Shown here in pieces: positions 1-10,799 of a stretch of DNA of 64,000 nucleotides. Both the position numbers and the translations under genes were made by a program. Positions within the stretch are counted from its first letter, which is position 1; each line of letters opens with the position of its first letter. Origin of the DNA: Trichuris trichiura (lineage: Eukaryota > Nematoda > Enoplea > Trichinellida > Trichuridae); NCBI GenBank assembly GCA_037903355.1, contig JBAJFE010000049.1, positions 62,001 through 126,000 of the forward strand, written 5' to 3'. The notes under the pieces were generated by a model, which did not search any database, was not told the DNA's origin, and saw only the letters and a list, made by a program, of their open reading frames with translations.

Positions 1-870
1 GGAATGCCTGGGAAAAAATCTTTTACATCGTGGCTAACTAAGATTTCGTCCGGTTCTAGATGGTATTCTCGTATTTCGTTGACGAAGGTGTTACTATTTT
101 TGACGAAGGACGGTTGTTTGCCAGTTAGTGGATTGATCACCTTTTTCAAATATCGGCTGAGCTCACTTGTGATGCTGTTAATTGTGGAAACCAATCGTCT
201 TAGTGGGACCTCCGGTTTGTGCACTTTAGGCAGGCCGTAGAGCTGTGGGGGTCTGTAGTTTGATGTGAACCTAAGATGCTTCGCTATCTTGATGATTTCT
301 GGTTCCTTGGTTTCTGTGCCGTATGTCATGAGAAGGGGACGAAGATTCTTCCGTGACAATTCTGTAGGGTCATTGGGCAAAGGTGTATAACAGTCAGTGT
401 TCAAGATAGTTATCATTTTTTCGTCGTAGGTGGTTCTGTCGAGTAGGACAATTCTGTTGCATTTATCTGCTTTAGTTATAATTCTATCAGGCTGCCTTTT
501 AAGTCGGTTTAAGCAGTTGACCTCATATCGGCTTCAGTTTGGGGTGATGTTGAAGCGGTGATCTAGGATTATCGTAGATAAATCCCGCTTGATCTGCGTG
601 GCTTTCTGTGGATCAACTGAAGATAGGCTTTCTTGAACCGAGGCAATGATGTCAAGAAGGGGTGGCTGTTTAGGAGTTGGTACAAAGTTCAGTCCTTTTC
701 TCAGGATAGTTTCCCACTTTCGTTTAGAGGTAAGGAGCTGAGATATTATTACCTTTGTGTTTAGGTCTGAACCTCTGGTTCTTTGCGGAAGATTTATGTA
801 GGAGTTTCGAGCAGTCGTCGGGAATCTGACCTGAAGGCTTTCAAATTTTTTTTACCACTTATTTCTGCGA
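1..870 (-). pseudogene. PLE reverse transcriptase, N-terminal half, decayed
   Basis: Reading the - strand gives the PLE N-terminal region and RT fingers in fragments, including the DKxNRIVLLD stretch that precedes the RT palm in this family. No long open frame survives. A TGA lies near 535 and a 1-nt shift (AGATATTATTACC instead of AGATTTATTACC) near 742. The catalytic palm lies outside the window. It is homologous to 61964-61100. Confidence 0.75.
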
Positions 871-885
871 TATGCAAACTGTTTT

Positions 886-1281
886 TTGGCGAAGTCCACA
901 TGCCACATTGGTGAATCGGGAAACACCCTAGAGCATAGATTTAACGAACACTTAAAAAAGCTCACAAGTTACAATAACGCGAAATCCATACTCAACAATG
1001 GTGCCAATCTACCCACACAGCGAGGCAGACCAATCGCGGACCCAAACATTACAATGGAAAAAGACAAACAAGCCTCTGCTGTAATGGAACACGCGACGCA
1101 AAGTAGCCAACCACTCCATCCAAAAGTTCTATGTTACAAAAACAATTTACGGTTAAGAAGGATTAAAGAAGCACTATATATTAGGTATAACACGACCTAT
1201 AACCGCGATCATAGAGTAGCCATAAGTGGGATTTGGACAAATATTGGGACGCGGTATAATTGTTGCACACTCAACAAATGA
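886..1281 (+). pseudogene. Inverted GIY-YIG endonuclease fragment (PLE + arm)
   Basis: An open stretch of about 125 residues starts inside the GIY-YIG motif (HIGESGNTLEHRFNEHLKK) and runs to the normal end of the PLE endonuclease (NCCTLNK stop). The GIY half and upstream catalytic sequence are absent, so it cannot be an enzyme alone. It is the inverted second copy found at the 5' side of every PLE here. A purine-rich GAAAAA tract (about 1278-1340) and the 3'UTR follow. No start codon is supported. Confidence 0.8.
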
Positions 1282-1516
1282 AATAAAAAAGAAAAAGAAA
1301 AAGAAAAAGGAAGAAGAAGAAAGAAAGAAGAATAAAAATGAATGCAATATGAAAAGACAAATCTAGAAGACATACGGAACAAGGAAACGAATTGCTCTGA
1401 CAGAGTCAAATGCAAGAACCTACCAACGGAAAACTTTAAAAAATGCCCGCTTTAAAATCCACAGAAACGACAAGATGGCATTCGCTGCCAAAAACCATAC
1501 CTACAACTTATGACCG

Positions 1517-1544
1517 CTGATGACGCGTGACGATTGACCCGAAA
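1517..1544 (+). ncRNA. Hammerhead-like core, degraded copy
   Basis: CTGATGA (1517-1523) and GAAA (1541-1544) flank a stem that is imperfect here (CGCGTGACGATTGACCC). Better copies are described at 59497-59537 and 46795-46823. It lies in the 3'UTR of the + arm. Confidence 0.3.
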
Positions 1545-1668
1545 GCTCCGGAGAGCTTATTAATAAAAGTTTATTAATAAAAGTCTATTCAACGGGACAC
1601 GAAAAATCCGTACAAAAAGAAACCAAACAATGAAATTATTTGGTCCCGTACGAAGACACTATGTCTTC

Positions 1669-2960
1669 AATGCAACTCGGTTTAGAAAGTCGACCGTGGG
1701 AGAGCATTACGAAATTTTCGCCTTCTATAGTACTTTAACTTTATACTTTCAGATTTCTCTTAGCTATGTTTTTAAGCCGTTTCTAAGGATGCTCTAAGGA
1801 AATTTCTTCAAAAAGTTGCTAAAGCCAGTGGAAACAGCAACCGTTGTTGCGAGGAATTCCGGGACTTGCTTAACAGGTGTGTTCTTCACGTTCTGTGAGC
1901 GCCTCTTAATCAGCTCCCCCGCAGAGTTTACCTGTTTGATGATGAACCATGCGAATCGCCGAGTGTTTTCTTAAATATCAACCACGACGCTCTGCGAAAG
2001 GCCATTTTTTTGTTCGGTGATATCAAAATAGATGAACATTTTAAGGTAAAGTGACAATGCAACTTAAGTGCAGCAGTATATTATTGTTCCATTTAGGCTC
2101 CATCCACCCTACATTACGCGCTTGAAAACTATTGTAAGGAAGAGTTCCTGCACGGTCTTTTGGGAAAGAAGGGAGTCCCTTTTTCCGATACTGTATATCG
2201 CTTTGGATGTCTATATTCTTCTGTTAGTTGTGATTTACTTAGCTGTCCATCCGCCGTCCTTGCGCTTTGTCAGATCCAGACAGTTTAGCCTCGTGTAGAA
2301 GTCTCACGGCTTGCTTAAGCGACGAAGAGGAGAAACTCACTGGGACACTTGCAGGCAGTTCCTGCTCGACGCATTCCGTTTCTTGGCAGCTGAAGCGTAG
2401 GAATGATCTGTACAGTTGGCTGGATTATATCAAGAATAACGCAGAAATGGAGCCATCCATCGTTTCAAGTCGCTTCATATTGGGAGAGGTACATTTTATT
2501 CTTGTAACTCATTAATCACCTTGTAGCCCTTCAATGATTTAGAGTGGAAGCAATGTTTTACGTGCTGCAACAGAAACGAAGATCGAAAGTGGCCTACGCT
2601 CACTTGCTTTGGTAAGAAGACGATTTATGTACTTCTCTTTGGGCACATAACATTTCTTTACAGGATCATAAACCTTCATGAGGCGGAATGTTATTTACAG
2701 AGATAGTCTTGTTGGAACTTTAGTAAAGCTTCAGCTTTCGGGCGTTTCACCTTCACTCCTCTTCAGCGGCTGAACTAGAAAAAAACAGTTGAACTTCCGT
2801 AAGTTGACTAGCCAAGAGGCGGAAGAAAACCAGTCAGCATAAGGAGGTTGTTGGTATAAGGGGGACCGACTGAATAGATTAGTATCTGTACTCGTTTTCT
2901 CTGCTGCACAGCGCCTATTTTATGGCCAGGTGCGTAAAAATAACCTTGCAGAATCCTATA
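1669..2960. repeat. Core module, left part (monomer 1)
   Basis: This sequence lies between the PLE target duplication and the Tigger left TA. It is present in every monomer. It has short conserved open stretches on the + strand (for example around 2267-2515, containing SWLDYIKNNAEMEPS), but these are split by stops and I do not recognise a family. A TATAAAAG-type box lies about 180 bp before Tigger in most copies (here mutated). It may be the remains of an intron-containing gene or older transposon. Confidence 0.7.
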
Positions 2961-4887
2961 GAGTCAGTTCACGTATAACGCGCGTTCATATAACGCGTTT
3001 TCGGTCATACTCGATTTTGAAATCGTAGCACTTTCCCACATAACGCGATTCTGTTTCCGTTCTTACGCGATTTTGCCAGCTGGAAAGCGTGGCCGTGTGG
3101 CAAAGTCTCCCCGTGTTTTCGTCCACCGAGAGCATACAAAGGCCCCGCTCTTAGCTTATGCGCGTTCCGCGGTCACGAACAAGCGAAATGTGACAAAAAC
3201 TTTTAGGATTCTTATCAGAAGTAGTGTGCGACCCGGCTGTGCACCCTGCCATATGCATACTCAAAGAGGCTATTGATCGGTATTCATGTTCGGTGGAATA
3301 ATTTGCGCTTGCAGGAACATCTGCACAGAGGATGCTTCCATTTTCAATTCTCCCGAAGCGCAGGCATCGCAGAGCTTTTCGAGTGAGTCGTACTACGCTT
3401 GCACAGAATCTGGAAAGCATTCACACCGTCTGATTGTGAGCACAATTCGTAAGTATTTGGTCTGATTCCGCTTTCTGAGGATAGTCTTTAAGTATCTGAA
3501 AATGTCTAAGCTTCCTGATTCGAAGTCACCTGGTAGTGGTGGAAAGAGAAAGGCGCTGACTGTTGGAGAGAAGTTTGAGACAGTAAAACGGTATGAACGG
3601 AATGAGACGACACGTGATATCGTCTAAGCTACCGGCATAAGAAAAATCAACCTAGCGGACCATTAGGAGCAATGCACAAAAAATTAAACAGACTTGCGTA
3701 AGCGGTACCAGTTCAAGTATTGCGATGTCAATAAGAACAAGGCCTAAGATACTGGAAGAAATGGAAAAACTACTCACCATTTGGATCGAAACTCAAACGA
3801 TGAAAAGAATAGGAACAACGTTTTTCACCATAAGACAAAAAGCAGTTGCCATTTACGAAGACCTTAAGAAACAGTCTACAAATCCTACTGAAATTCCTCC
3901 ATTTACTGCTAGTAGTGGTTGGTTCTGCCGTTTCAAGATTCCATACAGTTTTTACAATGTTCGTCTCTGTGGCGAAGCAGGAAGCGCGGACGTCGCTGCC
4001 GCGCAAACATTTCCAACAGAAGTACAAAACTTGGTCAAAGAAAAGGTGACCACCGAGGAGCTGGAGAAACTTTCTGTAGCAGGGGAAGCAGAAGGAAGAA
4101 AAGATGATGAAAATCAGGAAGTTCCACCACCTTCTCCGCGACAAATGACCACTGCTGTGCTTTCAGATACCCTGAAGACTATTGAACAGCGTTTACAATG
4201 GCTCGAAGACAATGATTGTAATGCAGAACGCAGCGGGAAAACCACAAGAGGTATCCGAGCTTGTTTGGTGCCATGCAAGCAGCTGCTGTACGAAAGAAGT
4301 ACATCTGCAAACAAAAAAAGCTCGAATTCTACTTTACTACAATGAAGAAACACTGTGACGATGAGGAAGCGCTACCTTCTACATCTAATAGGACCTCAGT
4401 TGGCCCGTAACAAAGGATAGTGAGATTAAAAAAGTGAGTTCAGCGGAACTCCATTCTTTCCTGCATATGAGGTCGTTTATTTTAGTACTTAGAGGGACTC
4501 TTTCCACAAGCTAAAGACGCAAGCACGCCGCTCGTGAAAGCCAGTTTGAGCTCTGTCCGCTGTAAAGAGTTCTATCATAAAAGATCTGCCGTTAACGTAT
4601 GATCGCCGTAAAAGATGATCTTATTCAGACCCTGTGTAAGAGGGTCCATACGTCAGCGTGCCTAACGGTAGAATAAGTAGCTCAGGTACATCATAATTCC
4701 TGTTTCTACCCAGCTTATTTAAGATATCTCTCCGTTGTTGTTTACAAGTAAACAATCCTTTTGACGCTTTGAACCAAATCGTGATTTTCCTATACTTTAC
4801 ATGTCTCCTATACCGCGATTTCATATAACGCGACATTTTTCAGGATTCTCAAGTGACCAAACGCTCGCGTTATACGAGAACTGACTG
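2961..4887 (+). mobile_element. Tigger/pogo-like transposon, non-autonomous, copy 1
   Basis: The element is 1,927 bp and is flanked by TA on both sides (2959-2960 and 4888-4889). The terminal inverted repeats match the consensus CAGTCAGTTCTCGTATAACG; the left first base here is G. Several ATAACGCG boxes cluster inside each end. CAGT-type termini with TA duplication are typical of the pogo/Tigger branch of Tc1/mariner. The only coding trace is a transposase lacking its catalytic domain. Confidence 0.9.
3502..4345 (+). pseudogene. Tigger transposase remnant without DDE domain
   Basis: An ATG at 3502 opens a pipsqueak-type helix-turn-helix region (KALTVGEKFETVKRYERN). It is broken by a TAA near 3627 and by a 1-nt frameshift near 3655 that all copies share. 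From 3725 the frame is open for 206 codons: CENP-B-type HTH (RPKILEEMEKLL...AVAIYEDLKK), then GWFCRFK and GEAGSADV. It then jumps to the family C-terminus (VTTEELEKL..., MTTAVLSDTLKTIEQRLQWL). About 200-250 residues carrying the DDE triad of normal Tigger proteins are missing. The last residues are off-frame because of an A-run length change. Confidence 0.8.
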
Positions 4888-5757
4888 TATTTGTAGTAGG
4901 ATGAATATGTCGCTGAAGTCGCAGTCAAAGTTGACTTGTGCTGTTCTGGTTTTGAACTTCTGTGTATGCAAACATTAATAAAGAATCCTCTCTTTCTCCT
5001 CTTGTACGTTTCAACCTTTTTATAGGAACGTTTCTTTGGAAAAAGATACGTTCCAGGCTGGCAAGCAGACCGAGCGCGAACCATGAACAGTTTAATGACA
5101 GAAGCAGCGCAGCAGAGCAAGCAGCTGATCTGAACGGGCACAAGCAAGCAGGGTGAGAGAACAGTGCAGAAAAGAGAAACGCCCTTCTTATCTCCGCGTG
5201 TACTATGCAAATTCCTGCTATGCAGTGACTAATGACCTGAAAGTAGGTCGTAAACTTCCTGTGCCGTGAGGCACTCTTATTGACGTGTGTTCGGCGGCTA
5301 TTTTCTAGCACATTTCCTTTTGGTTGGCTAGAATACGTACGCGTTTTAAAGCATTTCTTTGGTTTTGTCTCCCATCCTGTCGTTCCTTTCGTACCTTAAG
5401 TCAGTGCCAGGAAGATCGGATTTCATTCTCGAGAGCAACTACCGTCAACATATAACAGCTCTTGAGCTGCCATTGTTCACGATCGCCTGCGCTAAACAGA
5501 ACGTAAAGCTCAATACGGAACCTGCAAGCGATTCCTATTTGCCCATAATTTTATTTCGTTGTATTGCTCAACCCAGGTGAAGAAAGATGTACATCGGTCC
5601 TTTGCCCAACACGTCTGCTACTTGCGTCAACGGGAGCAGCAACTTATCGATCAGGTTGAAACAATATCAAACTCGAAGAACCACAACTTGTCGCAACAGG
5701 AGTGCCTCCTCCAACAGAAGTTAGGTAAACTTGCCAGGAGAACTAATCCAACTCGGT
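4888..5757. repeat. Core module, right part (monomer 1)
   Basis: This runs from the Tigger right TA to the PLE target duplication (AATCCAACTCGGT, 5745-5757). The + strand near 5559-5757 encodes a polar, Gln/Leu-rich stretch (YLRQREQQLIDQVETIS) that could be a coiled coil. Joining it over the PLE insertion to 1682 gives a short continued frame, so the core may once have been coding. The family is not recognised. Confidence 0.65.
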
Positions 5758-6066
5758 GTTTGGTTTCTTTTGTACGGGTTTTTCGTGTCCCGTTGAATAG
5801 ACTTTTATTAATAAACTCTCCGGAGACTTCGGGTCATTCGTGACCCGTCATCAGCGGTCATGAGTTGTAGGTATGGTTTTTGGCAGCGAATGCAATCTGT
5901 CGTTTGTGTGGATTTTAAAGCGTGCATTTTTTAAACTTTTCCGTTGGTAGGTTCTTGCATTTCAGTCTGTCAGCGCAATTCTTTTCCTTGTTCCGTATGT
6001 CTTCTAGATTTGTCTTTTCATATTCTTTCTTGTTGTTCCTTTTTCTTTTTCTTTTTCTTTTTTATT

Positions 6067-8690
6067 TCATTTGTTGAGTGTGCAACAATTATACCGCGTC
6101 GCAATATTTGTCCAAATCCCACTTATGTCCACTCCTTCATCGCGGTTATAGGTCGTATTATGTCTAATATATAGTGCTTCTTTAATCCTTCTTAACCGTA
6201 AATTGTTTTCGTAACATAGAACTTTTGGATGGAGTGGTTGGGTACATTGCGTCACGTGTTCCACTACAGCAGAGGCTTGTTTGGCTTTTTCCATTGTAAT
6301 TTTTGGTCCGCGATTGGTCTGCCTCGCTGTGTGGTTAGATTGGTACCATTGCTGAATATGGCTTTCGCGTTATTGTAACTTATGAGCTTTTTTAAGTGTT
6401 CGTTAAATCTATGCTCTAGGGCAGCCATTGTCAACCTTTTCTGCGCTAGGCCCCCCTTTGAAGGTGTCCGCAGGTGCCAGGCCCCCCTTTTCCTATTGGT
6501 CGATTAATTTTTGCGTTTTTTGTATAGGAGCCAATCAGCTTTCAACGGCAACCTCCTAGGACCAAGTTAATGCAATGATACAATGCGAATTTATAGTCGT
6601 CAAATCATTTGAAGAGAGCACTTGGGGTTCTTCGAAACTAACAATGAAACAACTTCGTCGAGTCGAGTGAGAATTTATGCCAATCCTCTATAAAGGGATG
6701 CTGCTAAGGGTTAACCAATCCTCTATAGAGGACTGGCATAAATTTTCACCCTTCCGATCTACCTAACTACGCTTGTTCCAATAAGGCTTTTCAGCCCCCC
6801 TTGACGGCCTCCTGGCCCCCCCCTCTGAAAAATTTTCGATTTCGGCCCCCCCTGACACCCTCTCGGCCCCCCTTGGGGGCCCCAGGCCCCCCGTTGAGAA
6901 TGGCTGCTCTAGGGTGTTTCCCGTTTCACCAATATAAATCCCTGAGCGAGAAAATTCAACCGCGTATATTAATCCTGTCTTTTTGTTTGTGGGGATTTTG
7001 GTTTTGTCTGTGCGAAGAATTGCCCTGAGGTTGGGCGAACTCTTGAAAAAGACTCTGAAGCCTAATCTTTTTCCTAATTGGATAATCTTTTCACCTAAAC
7101 CTGCCACATAAGGAATAACCAGACAAGTGTCGTGCGGAGTGTTTTGCTTTGGAAACTGACGTGTGCGAAGCCTGTGGTTGAACACTTGGTTGATAAAGGA
7201 TTTAGGATACCCGTTTTTGTACACGATTTTTCTAATGTAGATAATTTCTGGCTGGAAATATTCGGGACTGCATAAATTGAATGTTCTGTCTATCATTCCG
7301 GAGAGGATACCACGCATTACTGAGCGTGGATGATGCAATGAGAAATAAAGCTATTGGTCAGTGTGTGTTTGTTTTCTGTAAACTCTGGTTTTTAGTCCTT
7401 GATTAGTGCGAATAATCAGTGTGTCAAGGAAGGGGAGGATTCGATTTGATTCTTTCTCCATTGTGAAAACGATTTGATTGGGGCAGACGCTATTAAGAAA
7501 TTCTAGAAAAATGTTGCTCCTTTCCATCTTTGATAATTACGAAGATGTAATCTACGTATCTTTTGAATAGTCGTGGGGCTATTTGCCTTTCTACCGTTTT
7601 CAACATTTGTCTATCACAACTCTCCATGAATATTTCGGCCAGGTTAGGAAATAGTGGGTTTCCCATAGGGACACCGTTAGATTGTTTGTAGAACTTATTA
7701 TCAAACATGACGTAGTTGCTTTCTTGCATGCAGAATGATACCAACTTGACAATGTGGAAAGGATTTAACTTGGTTCTGGTGAACAAATTTGTCTCAGTAT
7801 TGAGGAGATTGTATAGTGTATCGAGAGTTTTAGAAATCGCAATGCTAGGGAATAAATCTTTTACATCGTAGACAACTAAGATTTCGTCCGGTTCTAGATG
7901 GTATTCTCGTATTTCGTTGACGAAGGTGTTACTATTTTTTACGAAGGACGGTTCTTTGCCAGTTAGTGGTTTGATCACGTTTTTCAAATATCGGCTGAGC
8001 TCACTTGTGGTGCTGTTAATTGTGGAAACTATTGGTCTTTGTGGGACCTCCGGTTTGTGCACTTTAGGGAGACCGTAGAGCTCAGGGGGTTTGTAATTTG
8101 ATGTGAACCTAAGATGCTTCGCTATCTTGATGATTTCTGGTTCCTTGGTTTCTGTGCCGTTTGCCATGAGAAGGGAACGAAGATTCTTCCGTGACAATTC
8201 TGTAGGGTCATTGGGAAAGGTGTATAACTGTCAGTGTTCAAGATAGTTGTCATTTTTTGGTTGTAGGTGGTTCTGTCGAGTAGGACAATTCTATTGCCTT
8301 CATCTGCTTTAGTTATAATTCTATCAGGCTGCCTTTTAAGTCGGTTTAAGCAGTTGACCTCATATCGGCTTACGTTTGGGGTGGTGTTGAAGCGGTGATC
8401 CGGGATTAGCGTAGATAAATTCCGCTTGATCTGCGTGGCTTTCTGTGGATCAACTGAAGATGGGCTTTCTTCAACCGAGGCAATGATGTCAAGAAGGGGT
8501 GGCTGTTTAGGAGTTGGTACAAAGTTCAGTCCTTTTCTCAGGATAGTTTTCTCACTTTCGTTTAGAGGTAAGGAGCTGAGATATTATTACCTTTGTGTTT
8601 AGGTCTCAACCTCTGGTTCTTTGCGGAAGATTTATTTGGGAGTTTCGAACAGTTGTCGGGAATCTGACCTGTAGGCATTCAAAGTTTTTT
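6067..8690 (-). pseudogene. PLE RT + GIY-YIG protein, broken (copy 1)
   Basis: From 8690 downward the order is N-terminal region (1-nt deletion near 8213), RT (open 8197-7493; DVKDLFPSI), the FLD segment, the linker and the endonuclease (open 7338-6907). The RT catalytic box reads YVDY instead of YVDD, and PLSP is PLFP, so the enzyme would be dead even if the frame were intact. An extra A near 7510 shifts the frame after the box. The CxC before GIY-YIG is changed (FSRSGIYIGETG). The hAT MITE then splits the endonuclease; its end resumes at 6413-6067. Confidence 0.8.
6422..6906. mobile_element. hAT-family MITE
   Basis: The 485-bp insert has imperfect inverted ends CAGCCATTGTCAACC and GTTGAGAATGGCTG. 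It is flanked by a perfect 8-bp duplication CTCTAGGG (6414-6421 and 6907-6914). An 8-bp duplication and CAG...CTG ends with a TTCTCAAC-like core are hAT hallmarks. It has no transposase. C-rich runs lie at both ends, and an internal palindromic pair (CAATCCTCTATA types near 6690-6745) is present. All other PLE copies have the empty site, so it arrived after the array formed. Confidence 0.9.
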
Positions 8691-8697
8691 TTACCAC

Positions 8698-9120
8698 TTG
8701 TTTCCGCGATATGCAAACTGTTTTTTGGCGAAATCCACGTGCCACATCAGTGAAACGGGAAACACCCTAGAGCATAGATTTAACGAACACTTAAAAAAGC
8801 TCACAAGTTACAATAACGCGAAAGCCACACTCAACAATGGTGCCAATCTACCCACACAGCGAGGCAGACCAATCGCGGACCCACAAATTACAATGGAAAA
8901 AGCCAAACAAGCCTCTGCTGTAGTGGAACACGCGACGCAAAGTAGCCAACCACTCCATCCAAAAGTTCTATGTTACGAAAACGATTTACGGTTAAGAAGG
9001 ATTAAAGAAGCACTATATATTAGGTATAACACGACCTATAACCGCGATCATAGAGTAGCCATAAGTCTGATTTGGACAAATATTGGCACGCGGTATAATT
9101 GTTGCACACTCAACAAATGA
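8698..9120 (+). pseudogene. Inverted GIY-YIG endonuclease fragment (copy 1 + arm)
   Basis: Same layout as 886-1281: the frame begins in the YIG half (here HISETGNTLEHRF, with the YIG glycine lost) and is open to NCCTLNK. It carries the arm-type variants LPTQRG and TQSSQPLHP seen in most + arms. It is nearly identical to the fragment at 886. Confidence 0.8.
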
Positions 9121-9507
9121 AATAAAAAAGAAAAAGAAAAACGAAAAGGAAGAAGAAGAAAGAAAGAAGAATAAAAATGAATGCAATATGAAAAGACAAA
9201 TCTAGAAGACATACGGAACAAGGAAACGAATTGCTCTGACAGAGTCAAATGCAAGAACCTACCAATGGAAAACTTTAAGAAATGCCCGCTTTAAAATCCA
9301 CAAAAACGAAAGATGGCATTCGCTGCCAAAAGCTATACCTACAACTTATGACCGCTGATGACGGAGTGACGATTGACCCGAAAGCTCCGGAGAGCTTATT
9401 AATAAAAGTTTATTAATAAAAGTCTATTCAACGGGACACGAAAAATCCGTACAAAAAGAAACCAAACAATGAAATTATTTGGTCCCGTACGAAGACACTA
9501 TATCTTC

Positions 9508-10799
9508 AATGCAACTCGGTTTAGAAAGTCGACCATGGGAGAGCATTACGAAATTTTCGCCTTCTATAGCACTTTAACTTTATACTTTCAGATTTCTCTT
9601 AGCTATGTTTTTAAGCCGTTTCTAAGGATGCTCTAAGGAAATTTCTTCAAAAAGTTGCTAAAGCCAGTGGAAACAGCAACCGTTGTTGCGAGGAATTCCG
9701 GGACTTGCTTAACAGGTGTGTTCTTCACGTTCTGTGAGCGCCTCTTAATCAGCTCCCCCGCAGAGTTTACCTGTTTGATGATGAACCATGCGAATCGCCG
9801 AGTGTTTTCTTAAATATCAACCACGACGCTCTGCGAAAGGCCATTTTTTTGTTCGGTGATATCAAAACAGATGAACATTTTAAGGTAAAGTGACAATGCA
9901 ACTTAAGTGCAGCAGTATATTATTCTTCCATTTAGGCTCCATCCACCCTACCTTACGCGCTTGAAAACTATTGTAAGGAAGAGTTCCTGCACGGTCTTTT
10001 GGGAAAGAAGGGAGTCCCTTTCTCCGATACTGTATATCGCTTTGGATGTCTATATTCTTCTGTTAGTTGTGATTTACTTAGCTGTCCATTCGCCGTCCTT
10101 GCGCTTTGTCAGATCCAGACAGTTTAGCCTCGTGTAGAAATCTCACGGCTAGCTTAAGCGACGAAGAGGAGAAACTCACTGGGACACTTGCAGGCAGTTC
10201 CTGCTCGACGCATTCCGTTTCTTGGCAGCTGAAGCGTAGGAATGATCTGTACAGTTGGCTGCATTATATCAAGAATAACGCAGAAATGGAGCCATCCATC
10301 GTTTCAAGTCGCTTCATATTGGGAGAGGTACATTTTATCCTTCTAACTCATTAATCACCTTGTAGCCCTTCAATGATTTAGAGTGGAAGCAATGTTTTAC
10401 GTGCTGCAACAGAAACGAAGATCGAAAGTGGCCTACGCTCACTTGCTTTGGTAAGAAGACGATTTATGTACTTCTCTTTGGGCACATAACATTTCTTTAC
10501 AGGATCATAAACCTTCATGAGGCGGAATGTTATTTACAGAGATAGTCTTGTTGGAACTTTAGTAAAGCTTCAGCTTTCGGGCGTTTCACCTTCACTCCTC
10601 TTCAGCGGCTGAACTAGAAAAGTACAGTTGAACTTCCGTAAGTTGACTAGCCAAGAGGCGGAAGAAAACTAGTCAGCATAAGGAGGTTGTTGGTATAAGG
10701 GGGACCGACTGAATAGATTAGTATCTGTACTCGTTTTCTCTGCTGCACAGCGCCTATTTTATGGCCAGGTGCGTAAAAATAACCTTGCAGAATCCTATA
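9508..10799. repeat. Core module, left part (monomer 2)
   Basis: Nearly identical to 1669-2960 at a constant offset of 7,839 bp, so monomers 1 and 2 are a recent duplication. Confidence 0.75.

Larger units (their letters stand above)
1..1668 (-). mobile_element. Penelope-like element, copy 0 (cut by window edge)
   Basis: The window opens inside this element. Bases 1-870 are the - strand N-terminal and RT-finger region, and about 903-1668 are the inverted + strand endonuclease/3'UTR arm. The right end is set by the ATCTTC tail followed by the core duplication AATGCAACTCGGT (1669-1681). It shares a nonsense variant (CAAACTGAAG near 535) and neighbouring substitutions with the copy at 36957-40247 rather than with its neighbour at 5758. 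Confidence 0.85.
5758..9507 (-). mobile_element. Penelope-like element, copy 1, with hAT insertion
   Basis: It is bounded by the 13-bp duplication 5745-5757 / 9508-9520. It is 3,750 bp, or about 3.26 kb without the hAT MITE and its duplication. The - strand arm (3'UTR plus endonuclease) is 5758 to about 6945, the RT region about 7340-8690, and the inverted + arm about 8743-9507. The left end starts GTTTGGTTTCTTTT; the right end carries the extra tail of about 40 nt ending ATCTTC. Confidence 0.9.

Noticed and set aside
1209..1415. Ser/Phe-rich open stretches (many F and S residues) at 1209, 9048, 13810, 16415, 25030, 37155, 59635 and similar
   Set aside because: Translation of the purine/pyrimidine GAAAAA tract in the PLE 3'UTR; low-complexity, not a membrane protein.
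1669..2515. P-element/THAP-type transposase in the core
   Set aside because: A few loose resemblances (a coiled-coil-like segment, then a possible HPxxxRLK stretch) but no THAP zinc pattern or catalytic motif; too weak to name.
3073..3276. 67-codon stretch MPAGKRGRVAKSP... near the Tigger left end
   Set aside because: Lies in the untranslated subterminal region before the transposase ATG, with no domain. Kept open by array homogenisation.
3770..4144. 124-codon antisense open stretch across the Tigger transposase remnant (also 11609, 19359, 50042)
   Set aside because: It is the shadow of the + strand HTH region, which has clear Tigger family motifs.
4925..5311. 128-codon open stretch on the - strand of the right core, repeated at 12765, 20516, 36131, 51197 and 58590
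   Set aside because: It recurs only because the repeat does. It overlaps other open stretches in two more frames, has no recognisable domain, and begins or ends at differing mutations. I see no evidence of coding.
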